From: Prevotella sp.
GTDB taxonomy: Bacteria; Bacteroidota; Bacteroidia; Bacteroidales; Bacteroidaceae
Reading direction: 5' to 3'
NCBI GenBank assembly: GCA_024681705.1
Contig: JAILAI010000292.1
Coordinates: forward strand, 1-50,288
DNA: 50,288 nucleotides
Positions within the stretch are counted from its first letter, which is position 1; every line of letters starts with the position of its first letter. The notes under the pieces are model-generated. The model did not search any database, had not been told where the DNA came from, and was given only the letters and a program-made list of their open reading frames with translations. The translations under genes were made by a program, and so were the position numbers. Of this stretch, positions 1 through 8,584 are shown one piece after another.

Positions 1-250
1 GGAGGGGTAGGGGTGGGGTCTCTAACTTTTTCCACGGAGAAAACACAGACGATAAACACAGACGATAACAGACTCGCTGAAGATATTAGAGACCCCACCC
101 CTACCCCTCCCCTTGAAGGGAGGGGAGCGGCTACCGCCGGAGAAGCCGCAGGGCAGGGTTCAAGAGGGGAGCGGCTACCGCCGGAGAACAAGCCGAATGG
201 CACTCCCCTCCCCTAAAGGGGAGGGGAAGGAGTGGGGTCTCTAACTTTAT
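1..250. repeat. GC-rich inverted-repeat cluster at the window edge
   Basis: Positions 1-25 and 86-110 are perfect inverted copies of a 25 bp sequence built on GGGGTAGGGGTGGGGTCTC. A degenerate third copy in the first orientation lies near 220-248. Between and after them are two copies (about 122-143 and 164-188) of a word reading GGGGAGCGGCTACCGCCGG, which recurs inside the palindromic elements at 1023-1133 and 3229-3344. The left end probably continues beyond the window. A short open frame (13-216) crosses it but has only repeat-derived sequence, so I do not call it a gene. Confidence 0.8.
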
Positions 251-272
251 TCAAGTTCGCTAGTTTGTTTCT

Positions 273-458
273 GAACGCAGAGGCGCAGAGTTTCAGAGGA
301 TGATACGGCAATAGCTGGAGGGCGCAGAGGGTGGCAGAAGCCACCTGCAAAGCACGCAAAGGTCGGCGTAGCCACGCTGCGAACGCTGCAAATGCATCAG
401 CATTTCTCTCTAAACTCTCAAACACGGAAATACTCTGATTCTCTGCGGCTCTGCGTTC
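273..458. repeat. Inverted repeat pair (CTCTGCG type)
   Basis: 273-290 and 441-458 are inverted copies of an 18 bp sequence with one mismatch (GAACGCAGAGGCGCAGAG against CTCTGCGGCTCTGCGTTC). The 150 bp between holds no credible gene. It looks like a dispersed intergenic palindrome of the CTCTGCG type, but family membership needs a genome-wide search. Confidence 0.7.
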
Positions 459-518
459 AATTATTGATTTGCGAAAGTTGAATAACTTTATATATATAAG
501 GAAAGAGAGAAAAATCGA

Positions 519-895
519 GCTACTCGCGCTACATTGGGGGCGAACAAACTGATTAGCAGGCGGTTGATTGTAGCTATAGGATGAAATTTGGAGCTACTAT
601 TGTAGCTACACTGGAGTTACTTTACAAACGGCGGCAGTATTTTTCCAAACGGCGGCAGTATTTTGAAAAACGGCGGCAGTATTTTGAAAAACGGCGGCAG
701 TATTTTTCCAAACGGCGGCAGTATTTTGAAAAACGGCGGCAGTATTTTTTCAAACGGCGGCAGTATTCTGAAAAACGGCGGCAGTATATGCCGATAGGCC
801 CTCTGTAGCTACAAAAGTAGCTCCAAAACGGAGGCTGTAGCTACCGATAACTATTTGACAGACTGGTTGTTTGGTGCCAAAGTAGCGCGAGTAGC
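519..895. repeat. Palindrome-bounded tandem-repeat element
   Basis: Two nested pairs of inverted repeats enclose a tandem array. The outer arms are 519-537 and 877-895, 19 bp with one mismatch (core GCTACTCGCGCTAC). The inner arms are 590-610 and 804-824, 21 bp with one mismatch (core GTAGCTACA). No transposase is present, so this resembles a non-autonomous palindromic element or an array that expanded between inverted ends. A further hairpin (CGCGCGTA/TACGCGCG, 906-924) lies just outside. Confidence 0.75.
626..793 (+). repeat. Tandem array, 8 units of 21 bp
   Basis: Eight units start at 626, 647, 668, 689, 710, 731, 752 and 773, an exact 21 bp period. The constant part is AAACGGCGGCAGTATTTT; the last few bases alternate between TCC, GAA and TTC types. 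Because 21 is a multiple of three, one frame (581-808) stays open and would encode repeats of KRRQYF(S/E). No start signal, signal peptide or recognisable domain supports translation, so the array is treated as DNA or RNA structure. Confidence 0.85.
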
Positions 896-1022
896 GCCTT
901 TTTTTCGCGCGTATATTACGCGCGTGCGCGCGAGAAGTAAAGTGGAAGCACAACGGATTCATCAACAACAACTCGGTCGCCATCAAAGATTCACTGTGGC
1001 CTGAAACGTCTCCATAAAAAAT

Positions 1023-1133
1023 GGCAATGATATAGCATCTGACCCAGGGATTCTTCTCCGGCGGTAGCCGGAAAAGGGAGGGGAGCGGCTACCGCCGGAA
1101 AAGTTAATTCAGGTCAACTGCCATATTGTTGCC
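1023..1133. repeat. Palindromic element, copy 1
   Basis: The ends are inverted repeats (left GGCAATGATATAGCATCTGA; right end, read on the minus strand, GGCAACAATATGGCAGTTGA). The interior holds a second inverted pair, CCGGCGGTAGCCG and CGGCTACCGCCGG. A 9 bp direct repeat, TAAAAAATG, overlaps both edges (1015-1023 and 1134-1142) and could be a target-site duplication, though it is A-rich and could be chance. Copy 2 lies at 3229-3344, on the other side of the glycosyltransferase gene pair. Confidence 0.75.
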
Positions 1134-1210
1134 TAAAAAATGCTGTGCAGAGACTGCGTTGAGGATGTGACAAGCCAGCTGCCGCGACATTGATGTTAGC
1201 GTCTGTAGGA

Positions 1211-1819
1211 TTATTGGTTGGTGAATAATAGTGGTTTTATCTCTCGTTCAAAAATGCCCCTCTCGATAATCCTGTAGTGTGGCCGATATGCCTCACGATA
1301 TTCTGGGGAATGACTGATAGCATATTTTCCGACGGTGAGGATGCTGTCGATATACTCACGATCTTGCTGATAGTGGGGAAGGATTAGCTGCATTTGGTCA
1401 ATCGTTCCAATAATCATGTGCCATCTGTCTCGCCAGGATTCCACTGAAGGTCTTTTATCAGAATTGGCACTGCGGATAAAAGCATCAAGCAGCAAATCCT
1501 CTGAAATCTTGTTCTCCTTGACGGCCCTGATACTAACACGAACATACTGGCCATCTATACCACATGGCTCATAATACCAGGGTAACAGGTCATCAATGTT
1601 GTTTGCCTGGAGTTCTTCATCCAAATACACCTTTACCCGCTGTCTGTCCGAAACAAGATGCTCTGCTCCCATGTAGTCCTGAAAGCACGATTTATAGATG
1701 TCAAGCAGCCTCGATTTTGGATAGTCTTGCATCTGACGGCTGACGAATCTCTCTATGTCCTGTGCCGTTGCTGCTATCGTCATCAACAAAGCGATGAAAG
1801 TAACAAACGTTTTTTTCAT
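1211..1819 (-). CDS. Secreted protein of unknown function
   Basis: A 202-residue protein that I do not recognise. The start at 1819 is chosen because it begins a clear signal peptide (MKKTFVTFIALLMTIAATAQ); eleven in-frame codons upstream encode polar sequence that would bury it. The mature part is charged and mostly helical in appearance, without a lipobox, membrane segment or known catalytic motif. Four to five Trp/Tyr-rich stretches, such as LLPWYYEPCG, suggest a folded periplasmic domain. It starts 39 bp after the end of the glycosyltransferase gene on the same strand, so the two are probably co-transcribed. Confidence is high that it is a gene, low for any role. Confidence 0.8.
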   Translation of the reverse strand: MKKTFVTFIALLMTIAATAQDIERFVSRQMQDYPKSRLLDIYKSCFQDYMGAEHLVSDRQRVKVYLDEELQANNIDDLLPWYYEPCGIDGQYVRVSIRAVKENKISEDLLLDAFIRSANSDKRPSVESWRDRWHMIIGTIDQMQLILPHYQQDREYIDSILTVGKYAISHSPEYREAYRPHYRIIERGIFEREIKPLLFTNQ

Positions 1820-1858
1820 AATGTCAAGTGTTTCATCGGGTGTCCTCCCCACATGCTG

Positions 1859-3124
1859 TCATTCAAATATTTGTCCATAAATCTCCGTTAACTGCTTGGC
1901 AGCAACCATGTCGTTATAGCGTTCTTGTGCCAAAGCTAATGCGTGTTCTCGGCATCTTTCATAAAGAGATTTGTCAGTCAACATCCTTTCCAAAGCCTCC
2001 GCCAATTGATGAGCATTATTGGGCTCGTAAATAAGTCCGGCATCCCCAACAATCTCTCTAAACGAACCTGTGTTTGGCTCAATGGCAGGCCGACCTGCAG
2101 CAAAGGCTTCGCAAAGATACAATCCTATGCTCTCTTGAAAACGTAGCGGTACTGAAAGCACAGTTATCTTCCGGTAGAAGTCGGCATGATTATCCATGTC
2201 GTAGCTTTCTTCTATCACCACGTCGCTGGCGTATGGTTTCAACGTATGTTTTACCTTCTTAATCAGTTTCTTGTCAGGGCTCATGTATCCCCCACCAATG
2301 CGGAGCTGAAGGTGAGGAATGGTGCCACGCTGCTTCAACAAGACGAAGGCGTCAGCCAATATGTCCAACCCATCAAGTTCGTTCATACGGTAGAAGAAGC
2401 CAATGGTAGGGGATGAGGGATATTCGCTCGATTGATACTTTGCCACATCGATGCCTGGATATATCACATCCACTGGTGCCAACTGTGGCAATCTTTCCTG
2501 AACTATCTGCTGATAATAATAGCTGGTGGTGATGAAACGATCCACATACTTGGCATTGGCCATCATTCCCTGCCAAGCTTTCTGTACAAACTCCGTTTTC
2601 AGACTGTCTATCCACACCTCCTCGTCCTGCAGGGAGCAGACGATGGGAATGGCGGTTTCCTTCTTCAGCTCCTTGGCGATGCCCAGCAGCAATGAGGATG
2701 ACAATTGAATGACATCGGGTTTCTCGGTATGCTTCACCCAATCCACCAGTTGCTTCACGTTCTCTTCAAAAGCCATTCCTTCGCCTTCTATCATGCTGAG
2801 CGTCATGTCCTCCATACCTTCGGCCGAGGTCGTACCAGATAGAGAGGAGGCCATGTTGAGCAGTGCATCAGCCCCCAGCATACGTTTCATCCACGATGGC
2901 ATCTTATGTTTGCTGAACATTTTCTGCTCCACATAATAGGTAGTGGCGGGAAAGAACAACGGCACGTCGCCTTGAAACGAGGCTTGCTTCAAGGGCAGAT
3001 AAAGCGGCGTGATGATGACCTCGTGCCCTGCCTTGCGCAGTGCCAACGCCTGAAGGTTGTCACGGAAGCAGTTTCCGCAATAAAAAGAATCACCCGAACC
3101 TGGTAGTATAAACAGTATTCTCAT
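1859..3124 (-). CDS. GT4-family glycosyltransferase
   Basis: A 421-residue GT-B fold glycosyltransferase. The N-terminus (MRILFILPGSGD, followed by GNCFRDN) fits the acceptor-side Rossmann domain. The C-terminal half has the donor-binding signature of GT4 enzymes: FQESIGLYLCEAFAAGRPAI followed by GSFREIVGDAGLIYEP, with the paired glutamates of the E-x7-E type motif. It should transfer a sugar from a nucleotide donor in the cytoplasm, for glycan or exopolysaccharide synthesis. The acceptor cannot be read from the sequence. No other glycan-assembly genes are nearby, so this is an isolated two-gene unit with the downstream secreted protein. A promoter-like box precedes it at 3167-3174. Confidence 0.88.
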   Translation of the reverse strand: MRILFILPGSGDSFYCGNCFRDNLQALALRKAGHEVIITPLYLPLKQASFQGDVPLFFPATTYYVEQKMFSKHKMPSWMKRMLGADALLNMASSLSGTTSAEGMEDMTLSMIEGEGMAFEENVKQLVDWVKHTEKPDVIQLSSSLLLGIAKELKKETAIPIVCSLQDEEVWIDSLKTEFVQKAWQGMMANAKYVDRFITTSYYYQQIVQERLPQLAPVDVIYPGIDVAKYQSSEYPSSPTIGFFYRMNELDGLDILADAFVLLKQRGTIPHLQLRIGGGYMSPDKKLIKKVKHTLKPYASDVVIEESYDMDNHADFYRKITVLSVPLRFQESIGLYLCEAFAAGRPAIEPNTGSFREIVGDAGLIYEPNNAHQLAEALERMLTDKSLYERCREHALALAQERYNDMVAAKQLTEIYGQIFE

Positions 3125-3166
3125 TCTTACCTTTAAGTTGTATGTTTAAACTTTTACATTTCTGTG

Positions 3167-3174
3167 CAAAGATA
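3167..3174 (-). promoter_or_regulatory. Predicted -7 box of the glycosyltransferase operon
   Basis: The minus strand reads TATCTTTG, matching the Bacteroidetes TAnnTTTG -7 element, 43 bp upstream of the start codon. I see no good -33 TTTG at the expected distance. Confidence 0.5.
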
Positions 3175-3228
3175 CTAAATCGAATTGAGAAAAAACAGAT
3201 TTCTTCCTTAAAACATATTAAATGTTTT

Positions 3229-3344
3229 GGCAACGACATAACAGTTACCCCTGGACTTCTCCGGCGGTAGCCGCTCCACTCCCTTCAGGGGAGGGGAGCG
3301 CCATGCGGAATAATTGATTAAGTGTCAACTGCTATATCGTTGCC
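3229..3344. repeat. Palindromic element, copy 2
   Basis: This has the same architecture as 1023-1133. The ends are inverted repeats (left GGCAACGACATAACAGTT; right end on the minus strand GGCAACGATATAGCAGTTGA), and the interior carries CTTCTCCGGCGGTAGCCG and GGGGAGGGGAGCG words shared with 1-250. A fragment of the end sequence (GGCAACGATATAGCC) recurs near 23463. No clear target-site duplication is visible here. Confidence 0.72.
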
Positions 3345-3510
3345 TAATTATTTCAATTCGTGAGTGAAATTATTCACATTATTCTAATTCGTTTCCAGTG
3401 ATTCTTTGTCGTCTGCGACGCTACGCGAATACGCGTAAATGTCAAGCAAATGTTTCGTGAATATTTTCGTCCCATTTACGGTTTATTTACGTAGCGCCGC
3501 AGGCAATACC

Positions 3511-3660
3511 AGAAAACTCCTTCTAATCGGGGTCGCGGGGACGTGGCATCATTGGAAACAAATTGGCACTAATTGTGGAAAATTAAGCCTACTGGTGCAG
3601 GTGGAAATTTTCCCTAATTAGTGTCCATTCGTTTCCTTTTACTCCTTTTAATCGGGGTCG
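3511..3660. repeat. ~125 bp palindromic repeat, copy A
   Basis: The word CTAATCGGGGTCG or TTAATCGGGGTCG occurs at both ends, 125 bp apart (anchor positions 3525 and 3650). Between them is a long imperfect palindrome at 3554-3636: GGAAACAAATTGGCACTAAT pairs with the reversed sequence ending CATTCGTTTCC, giving arms of about 31 bp around the loop GCCTACTGGTGCAGG. The copy at 9241-9415 is nearly identical. The last 13 bp encode the C-terminal residues DPD and the stop codon of the 3648-8420 gene. Confidence 0.85.
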
Positions 3661-6600
3661 CGGGGGTTGGCGGGCGAGGACGACCGCGCTCCCGCTGCGT
3701 TGAAGTATTTGTAGAGGGCCTCGATGGCATCGGCGGGCGAGATGGTGGTGTCGCCGTTCAGGTCGGCGGCGCGCCAGATGAAGCCGTTCTGCTTGACGCC
3801 GAAGTAGTGGTAGAGAATCATGATGGCGTCGGCGGGAGTGACCTTGCCGTCGCCGTTCACGTCGCCCCTCTGCACATACTGGGGGTAGAGCTTCACAACT
3901 TTGAGTGTTTCGGGAACAAGTTTACCTCCAACAAATTTATATACATGGAGCGTTTCGACGGGAAGCTCAGCGATGTCGTTGATGTAATCGTTGCCATCCG
4001 GAGTAGAAGTAAAGCCCCTGAAAGCCAATCCCATATCATCCATCTTTTCTTTGAGGCGGTTAATCTTGAAGTACGCGTGGCATGCGCCAAGGGTGGAGCC
4101 TTCGTCCATGAAGGGGACGTTGTAGTCGGCGGTGGTGAAGGTCACAGGGGCGTATGTGCCTACGAAGGACACGCTACCAAACTCTGCCTCTCCTGGCTCT
4201 TCGCCATAACTTGGGTCACTGCCTACAGTGACGGTGGCTGGTTGTGAAGAAGAGATGTTGACGCCTCTGAACAAGGGATTGACAATCGCCATATCCTCCG
4301 GATTCTCTGAAGCCTTTGTGTTTAACCAACGTACAAGATAGGGCTTACCTGCCTGCATTACTCTGTCATTTATGTTTATGATTCTGAGGGCGAGTTCTGA
4401 ATCTTTAAATACTGGGTTATCGCTATACTCCAGTTCCCAAATCTCAGCCCCATCCAGCGGATTATTAAGGTTGAGGCGGAGGTCGAACGGCAGGCACAGC
4501 GTGTTCATCCGTCCGTCCTTATAGAGCGTGCGACCCAGCAGGAGGACATCGTTCGACTTGCCGGCAGCTGCTGCTATGGCTTCTGTATTGTCCTCGTTGT
4601 CTTTCAGCACAAGCAATGGATTGTTGATGTCTTCATAAGGGATGAACGTCACCTGCTGCCCCTCTGCCGTGGCCTTCACCAGCACACCCTCCATGGGGGC
4701 TATGATGCGCGACGTGACTTCTTCGAAATCATCTCCGTTTGCGTTCAGCTTGTACACTTCCCCCTCCCAGTCCACGTAGGCTGCACAAGGGAAGGGGTTC
4801 CCCACAAGGTTCCATCCGGCGTATGGTTTTCCTGCCGTATAATCCAGGGGGACGCTCACTGGGTCAGTGGTGGGTCGCACGTGGCCGGTGAATGTCAACT
4901 GAACACCATGTGAATTAGCATAACGGTAGCCCTTCCCGTTTTCAAGAGTTTCCGGTGTCTGCCAAAAGTCTGTTTCCTCATCTTCTTTAAAGTAATACAG
5001 ATGATACTGAAGATCCGTCAATCCTTGCACTTCCTCGGGTTCGAGGGGCTCCGTCATGGGGCTGGCTAGCAAAATATTATTATCGCCTTCTCTGAGACTG
5101 CCTTTGATGTGTTTCTCCATGTTCACCTTCACGCCGCTGTTGGTCAGTCTGAGCTGTCCGCCATCCTGGACGGTGATGCTGCCACAAAACGCCACTGTGA
5201 CGTTGCCGGCATCGGCCACATAGTGCGAGGGCACGGTGGCATTGGCGCAGATGACGACATCGCTGCCGGCGTCAGGCACTTCGCCGCCCCGCCAATTGTA
5301 GGGATCGTTCCATTTACCTGACTGCCAGAAGAGGTTGGGAGTGTCCGGCAGGAGAGGACTGACACCGACCTCAATGTTATCAGAGCGTACGGTAAAGCTA
5401 TTAGCTTCAATGACAGCATCGTTTAACATATAGAGATAGATAAATCCTGCGGGGGCTTCGGGAAGGCCTCCATTCAGGGTGATGTGCGTATCCGACATGT
5501 AATAAAAATTGTTGCCGTCGCTCTTGAGCGGCGAGGGGATAGCGGTGATGCCAGAGGCTAGAGTAACACAGGGGAGATTGGTCGGGCTATCGGCGAATTT
5601 CACTGGGACATCACTGGCGGGCATGGTAAAGCTGTTGCCGCGGATGTCTTGGCCGTCCACGCAATATTTATAGTATTGATTGACAGGGACACCATCGGGC
5701 TGCCCACTCAGGGTGATGTCGGTTCCCGGCCTGTAGTATCCGAGATTGTCTACAGTGAAGACGGGGTTGGGCTGGATGGTGATTTCTGATCTATCCCTTT
5801 TGATTAAGAAGACAGGCACGGCGCCGTCGTTGTCGGTGATGTCGGCACTGTTGCAGCCGATGCCCGTGCCGGCAGGGATGGCGGTGCCAAGGTCACCTAC
5901 CGTACAAGAACAGTCGTAGTAGTAGTTGGCGGTGAGGGTGGCATTGCTGGTGTAGCCTGCGATGCAGCCCACATAGCTGCTGCCGGTGATGCGTGCGTCG
6001 CAAACGATGACATTGCTCACGGTGCTCCCCTCGCCGACGTATCCAAAGAGCCCCAGATAGCTGTTGCCGGGCTTGTGGATGCGTATGCCGCTCACGGTAT
6101 GGCCGCCGCCGTCGAAAATTCCTTTGAAGGGGCAGCTCAGCATGCCTATGGGAGTGTAGTTGTTGTCGGTATCGGAGGTGCTATAGTCGATGTCTTTCAT
6201 CAGGCGGTAGTACTTGCCGTAGTAGGCGTCCCAAGTTTTGTAGTCGTTGACGCGGCGGGCCAGCAGGTCGAGCTGCTCCGCGTTGTAGATGAGGTAGGCA
6301 TGGTCGGCATCGTCGCCGGTGCTTTCATCAGCCCAGTCTATCACGAAGCGGCTGGTGGTGCCGATGGTGGCGTCGCCGCCGTGCAGGGTGAGGGTGAAGC
6401 CGCTGGTGGTGCTGCCCACGACGGTGCCCGCCGTGGTGGTGTAGCCTTTCATATAGCCGTCGTCAGGGTCGTCAAGGTCGTCGAGGCCGCCACTGAGGGT
6501 GAACACGGTGCCCGAGGGGTAGAAATCGTCGTCCTCATCGGCGATTCGAATGGGCTGGGTGACGGTGGTGGCCGTAACGCCGGTGGGGGTGGTGAGGGAG

Positions 6601-8420
6601 AGGAGGGGAAGGGCACCGTCGTTGTCGGTGATGTCGGCGCCGTTGCAGCCGATGCCGGTGGTGGCAGTGGCAGCGTCACCTACGGTACAAGAACAGAAGT
6701 GGTAGTAGTTGGCGGTGAGGGTGGCATTGCCGGCGTAGCCTGCGATGCAGCCCACATAGCTGCTGCCGGTGATGCTTGCGTCCTTAACGATGACATTGCT
6801 GACGGTGCTCCCATCGTTGATGGTTCCAAAGAGACCCAGATAGCTGTCGTTGGGCCTGTTGATGCGTATGCCGCTCACGAAATGGCCGCCGCCGTCGAAA
6901 TGGCCTTGGAAGGGATAGTACTGCCTGCCGATGGGTGTGTAGTTGTTGTCGGTATTGGCGGTGCTGTAGTTGATGTCTTTCATCAGGCGGTAGTACTTGC
7001 CTTTGTAGGTGCTCCTAGTGTTGACGTCGTTGACGCGACGGGCCACCAGGTCGAGCTGGTCCGCGTTGTAGATGAGGTAGGCATGGTCGGCATCGTCGCC
7101 GGTGCTTTCATCAGCCCAGTCTATCGTGAAGCGGCTGGTGGTGCCTATGGTGGCATCGCCGCCGTGGAGGGTGAGGGTGAAGCCGCTGGTGGTGCTGCCC
7201 ACGAGGGTGCCTGCCGTGGTGGTGTAGCCTTTCATGTAGCCGTCGTCGTCAGGGTTGTCGAGGTCGTCGAGGCCGCCACTGAGGGTGAAGACGGTGCCCG
7301 AGGGGTAGAAATCGTCGTCCTCATCGGCGATTCGAATGGGCTGGGTGACGGTGGTGGCCGTAACGCCGGTGGGGACGGTGAGGGAGAAGAGGGGAAGGGC
7401 ACCGTCGGAGTCGTTGTTGTTAAGGCCCTTACCGATGGCGTTCTCCACCCCGGCCACCGTGCAGTGGCGATAGTAGTTTCGTGCTATTTCGCCGGTGTTG
7501 CTTTTACTGATGAAGCCGGCGATGGCTCCGTGGTGGTCGCTTGAAGATCCGGGCACAGTGGCCTCGATGGCGATGTTATCGGTCAGGGAGCAAAAGACAT
7601 TGTACCCCACGATACCGCCCGTATACCTGCATCTGGTGATACCTGGGATGAAACCTATTTGCACGGAGCTGGTGCAGTGGCTGATGATACCAAGGTTGCC
7701 ATTGGTATCTTTGGTGTTATAGCCTACAATGCCGCCTATACCTTCGCTGGGTATATCATCGTTTTCTTTGGTAATGACGATGGCGACAGACTTCCTAACG
7801 GTACAGTGGGTGACGGTGCCGCCCTTATTATCGCCTGCGATGCCGCCCAAGCGGCTTTTCCCGCCGATGACGGCATCAGCCAGGGTGACGCCCTCCACTC
7901 GTGCGCCGCTGCCCAGGCTACCGAATAGTCCTATTTGGCTACTGAGGATGTCGCTATTGATGCGTATGCCGCTGATGATGTGGCTGCTGTTGTCGGTGGG
8001 GTCGTAGCCGTCGAAATTTCCGCAGAAAGGTTTGACTACCGAATAATGCAAGCCGATGGGGGTGAAGTTGTCCTCCGTGTCGGCCCCCTCCGCGCCTGCG
8101 GCCTTGTGGGGGAAGGTGATGTCGGCAGTCATCTTGAACGTCATGCCCGCGCAGTCGTGGGCGCCGTCGGCCAGCGTACCGTCGCTGTAGGTGTACTTGT
8201 TGTCGCCGTTCTTGTACTGCCCTATTCCGCTGACATAGACGGCGAGGTCGTTGAGGTTCTCCACGCTGTTGATTTTGTAGGCGCCGAGCTCCGCGTTGTA
8301 ACTGATGCTGCCGATGGTGGCGGGGTCCTGTGCCCATGCCATGGTGGTCATCACTGCAGCGAGCAGCGTCATGGCCGCACGCCGTGCAAACGTTCTCTTG
8401 TTGTGGTCTTTAGTCTTCAT
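3648..8420 (-). CDS. Secreted GLUG-repeat protein with C-terminal dockerin-like domain
   Basis: A 1590-residue exported protein starting with a basic, hydrophobic signal peptide that ends MTTMAWAQ. The first ~860 residues are beta-rich repeats with GLUG-type motifs (GLFGSLGSGARVEGVTL, SYLGLFGTINDGSTVSNVIV, SYVGCIAGY) as in surface adhesins. A block of about 260 residues is nearly duplicated (DNA about 5824-6616 and 6616-7400). The middle has pectate-lyase-like and surface-protein stretches. The C-terminus carries two dockerin-type calcium loops, DVNGDGKVTPADAI and DLNGDTTISPADAI. The role is probably cell-surface attachment or scaffold binding. Dockerin-like ends occur in gut Bacteroidales without classical cellulosomes, so the partner is unknown. 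Its stop codon lies in a dispersed repeat. Confidence 0.88.
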   Translation of the reverse strand: MKTKDHNKRTFARRAAMTLLAAVMTTMAWAQDPATIGSISYNAELGAYKINSVENLNDLAVYVSGIGQYKNGDNKYTYSDGTLADGAHDCAGMTFKMTADITFPHKAAGAEGADTEDNFTPIGLHYSVVKPFCGNFDGYDPTDNSSHIISGIRINSDILSSQIGLFGSLGSGARVEGVTLADAVIGGKSRLGGIAGDNKGGTVTHCTVRKSVAIVITKENDDIPSEGIGGIVGYNTKDTNGNLGIISHCTSSVQIGFIPGITRCRYTGGIVGYNVFCSLTDNIAIEATVPGSSSDHHGAIAGFISKSNTGEIARNYYRHCTVAGVENAIGKGLNNNDSDGALPLFSLTVPTGVTATTVTQPIRIADEDDDFYPSGTVFTLSGGLDDLDNPDDDGYMKGYTTTAGTLVGSTTSGFTLTLHGGDATIGTTSRFTIDWADESTGDDADHAYLIYNADQLDLVARRVNDVNTRSTYKGKYYRLMKDINYSTANTDNNYTPIGRQYYPFQGHFDGGGHFVSGIRINRPNDSYLGLFGTINDGSTVSNVIVKDASITGSSYVGCIAGYAGNATLTANYYHFCSCTVGDAATATTGIGCNGADITDNDGALPLLSLTTPTGVTATTVTQPIRIADEDDDFYPSGTVFTLSGGLDDLDDPDDGYMKGYTTTAGTVVGSTTSGFTLTLHGGDATIGTTSRFVIDWADESTGDDADHAYLIYNAEQLDLLARRVNDYKTWDAYYGKYYRLMKDIDYSTSDTDNNYTPIGMLSCPFKGIFDGGGHTVSGIRIHKPGNSYLGLFGYVGEGSTVSNVIVCDARITGSSYVGCIAGYTSNATLTANYYYDCSCTVGDLGTAIPAGTGIGCNSADITDNDGAVPVFLIKRDRSEITIQPNPVFTVDNLGYYRPGTDITLSGQPDGVPVNQYYKYCVDGQDIRGNSFTMPASDVPVKFADSPTNLPCVTLASGITAIPSPLKSDGNNFYYMSDTHITLNGGLPEAPAGFIYLYMLNDAVIEANSFTVRSDNIEVGVSPLLPDTPNLFWQSGKWNDPYNWRGGEVPDAGSDVVICANATVPSHYVADAGNVTVAFCGSITVQDGGQLRLTNSGVKVNMEKHIKGSLREGDNNILLASPMTEPLEPEEVQGLTDLQYHLYYFKEDEETDFWQTPETLENGKGYRYANSHGVQLTFTGHVRPTTDPVSVPLDYTAGKPYAGWNLVGNPFPCAAYVDWEGEVYKLNANGDDFEEVTSRIIAPMEGVLVKATAEGQQVTFIPYEDINNPLLVLKDNEDNTEAIAAAAGKSNDVLLLGRTLYKDGRMNTLCLPFDLRLNLNNPLDGAEIWELEYSDNPVFKDSELALRIININDRVMQAGKPYLVRWLNTKASENPEDMAIVNPLFRGVNISSSQPATVTVGSDPSYGEEPGEAEFGSVSFVGTYAPVTFTTADYNVPFMDEGSTLGACHAYFKINRLKEKMDDMGLAFRGFTSTPDGNDYINDIAELPVETLHVYKFVGGKLVPETLKVVKLYPQYVQRGDVNGDGKVTPADAIMILYHYFGVKQNGFIWRAADLNGDTTISPADAIEALYKYFNAAGARSSSPANPRDPD

Positions 8421-8437
8421 ATCGCAGTATTTTGCTG

Positions 8438-8445
8438 CAAAATTA
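8438..8445 (-). promoter_or_regulatory. Predicted -7 box of the dockerin-protein gene
   Basis: The minus strand reads TAATTTTG (TAnnTTTG form), 18 bp upstream of the start codon at 8420. A matching -33 element is not obvious, so support is moderate. Confidence 0.45.
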
Positions 8446-8528
8446 CAACTTTATTTTTAATTATGCTACAGATTTACTAAGAAAAAGGACTATTTCTAAG
8501 AATTCATTTGTTTTCTTTCGGTTTTTAT

Positions 8529-8559
8529 TTTGTAGTTTCAGTATTATTGCGTATTTTTG
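8529..8559 (+). promoter_or_regulatory. Predicted promoter of the toxin-antitoxin pair
   Basis: TTTG at 8529-8532, a 19 bp spacer, then TATTTTTG at 8552-8559. This is a good match to the Bacteroidetes -33/-7 promoter, and the start codon lies 26 bp downstream at 8585. Confidence 0.6.
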
Positions 8560-8584
8560 CAGGCAGAACATAAACTTAAGCTAT

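Noticed and set aside
626..793. Possible CRISPR array
   Set aside because: Units are directly adjacent 21 bp copies with no unique spacers, and no cas genes are present. The arrays at 19816-20848 also lack spacer structure.
581..808. Open frame encoding KRRQYF(S/E) repeats
   Set aside because: It is open because the 21 bp unit is a multiple of three. It has no promoter, domain or codon-use support. Kept only as a repeat and a finding.
6075..7544. 489-codon plus-strand frame opposite the dockerin protein
   Set aside because: Low-complexity Val/Gly/Ala translation that mirrors the repeats of the minus-strand gene.
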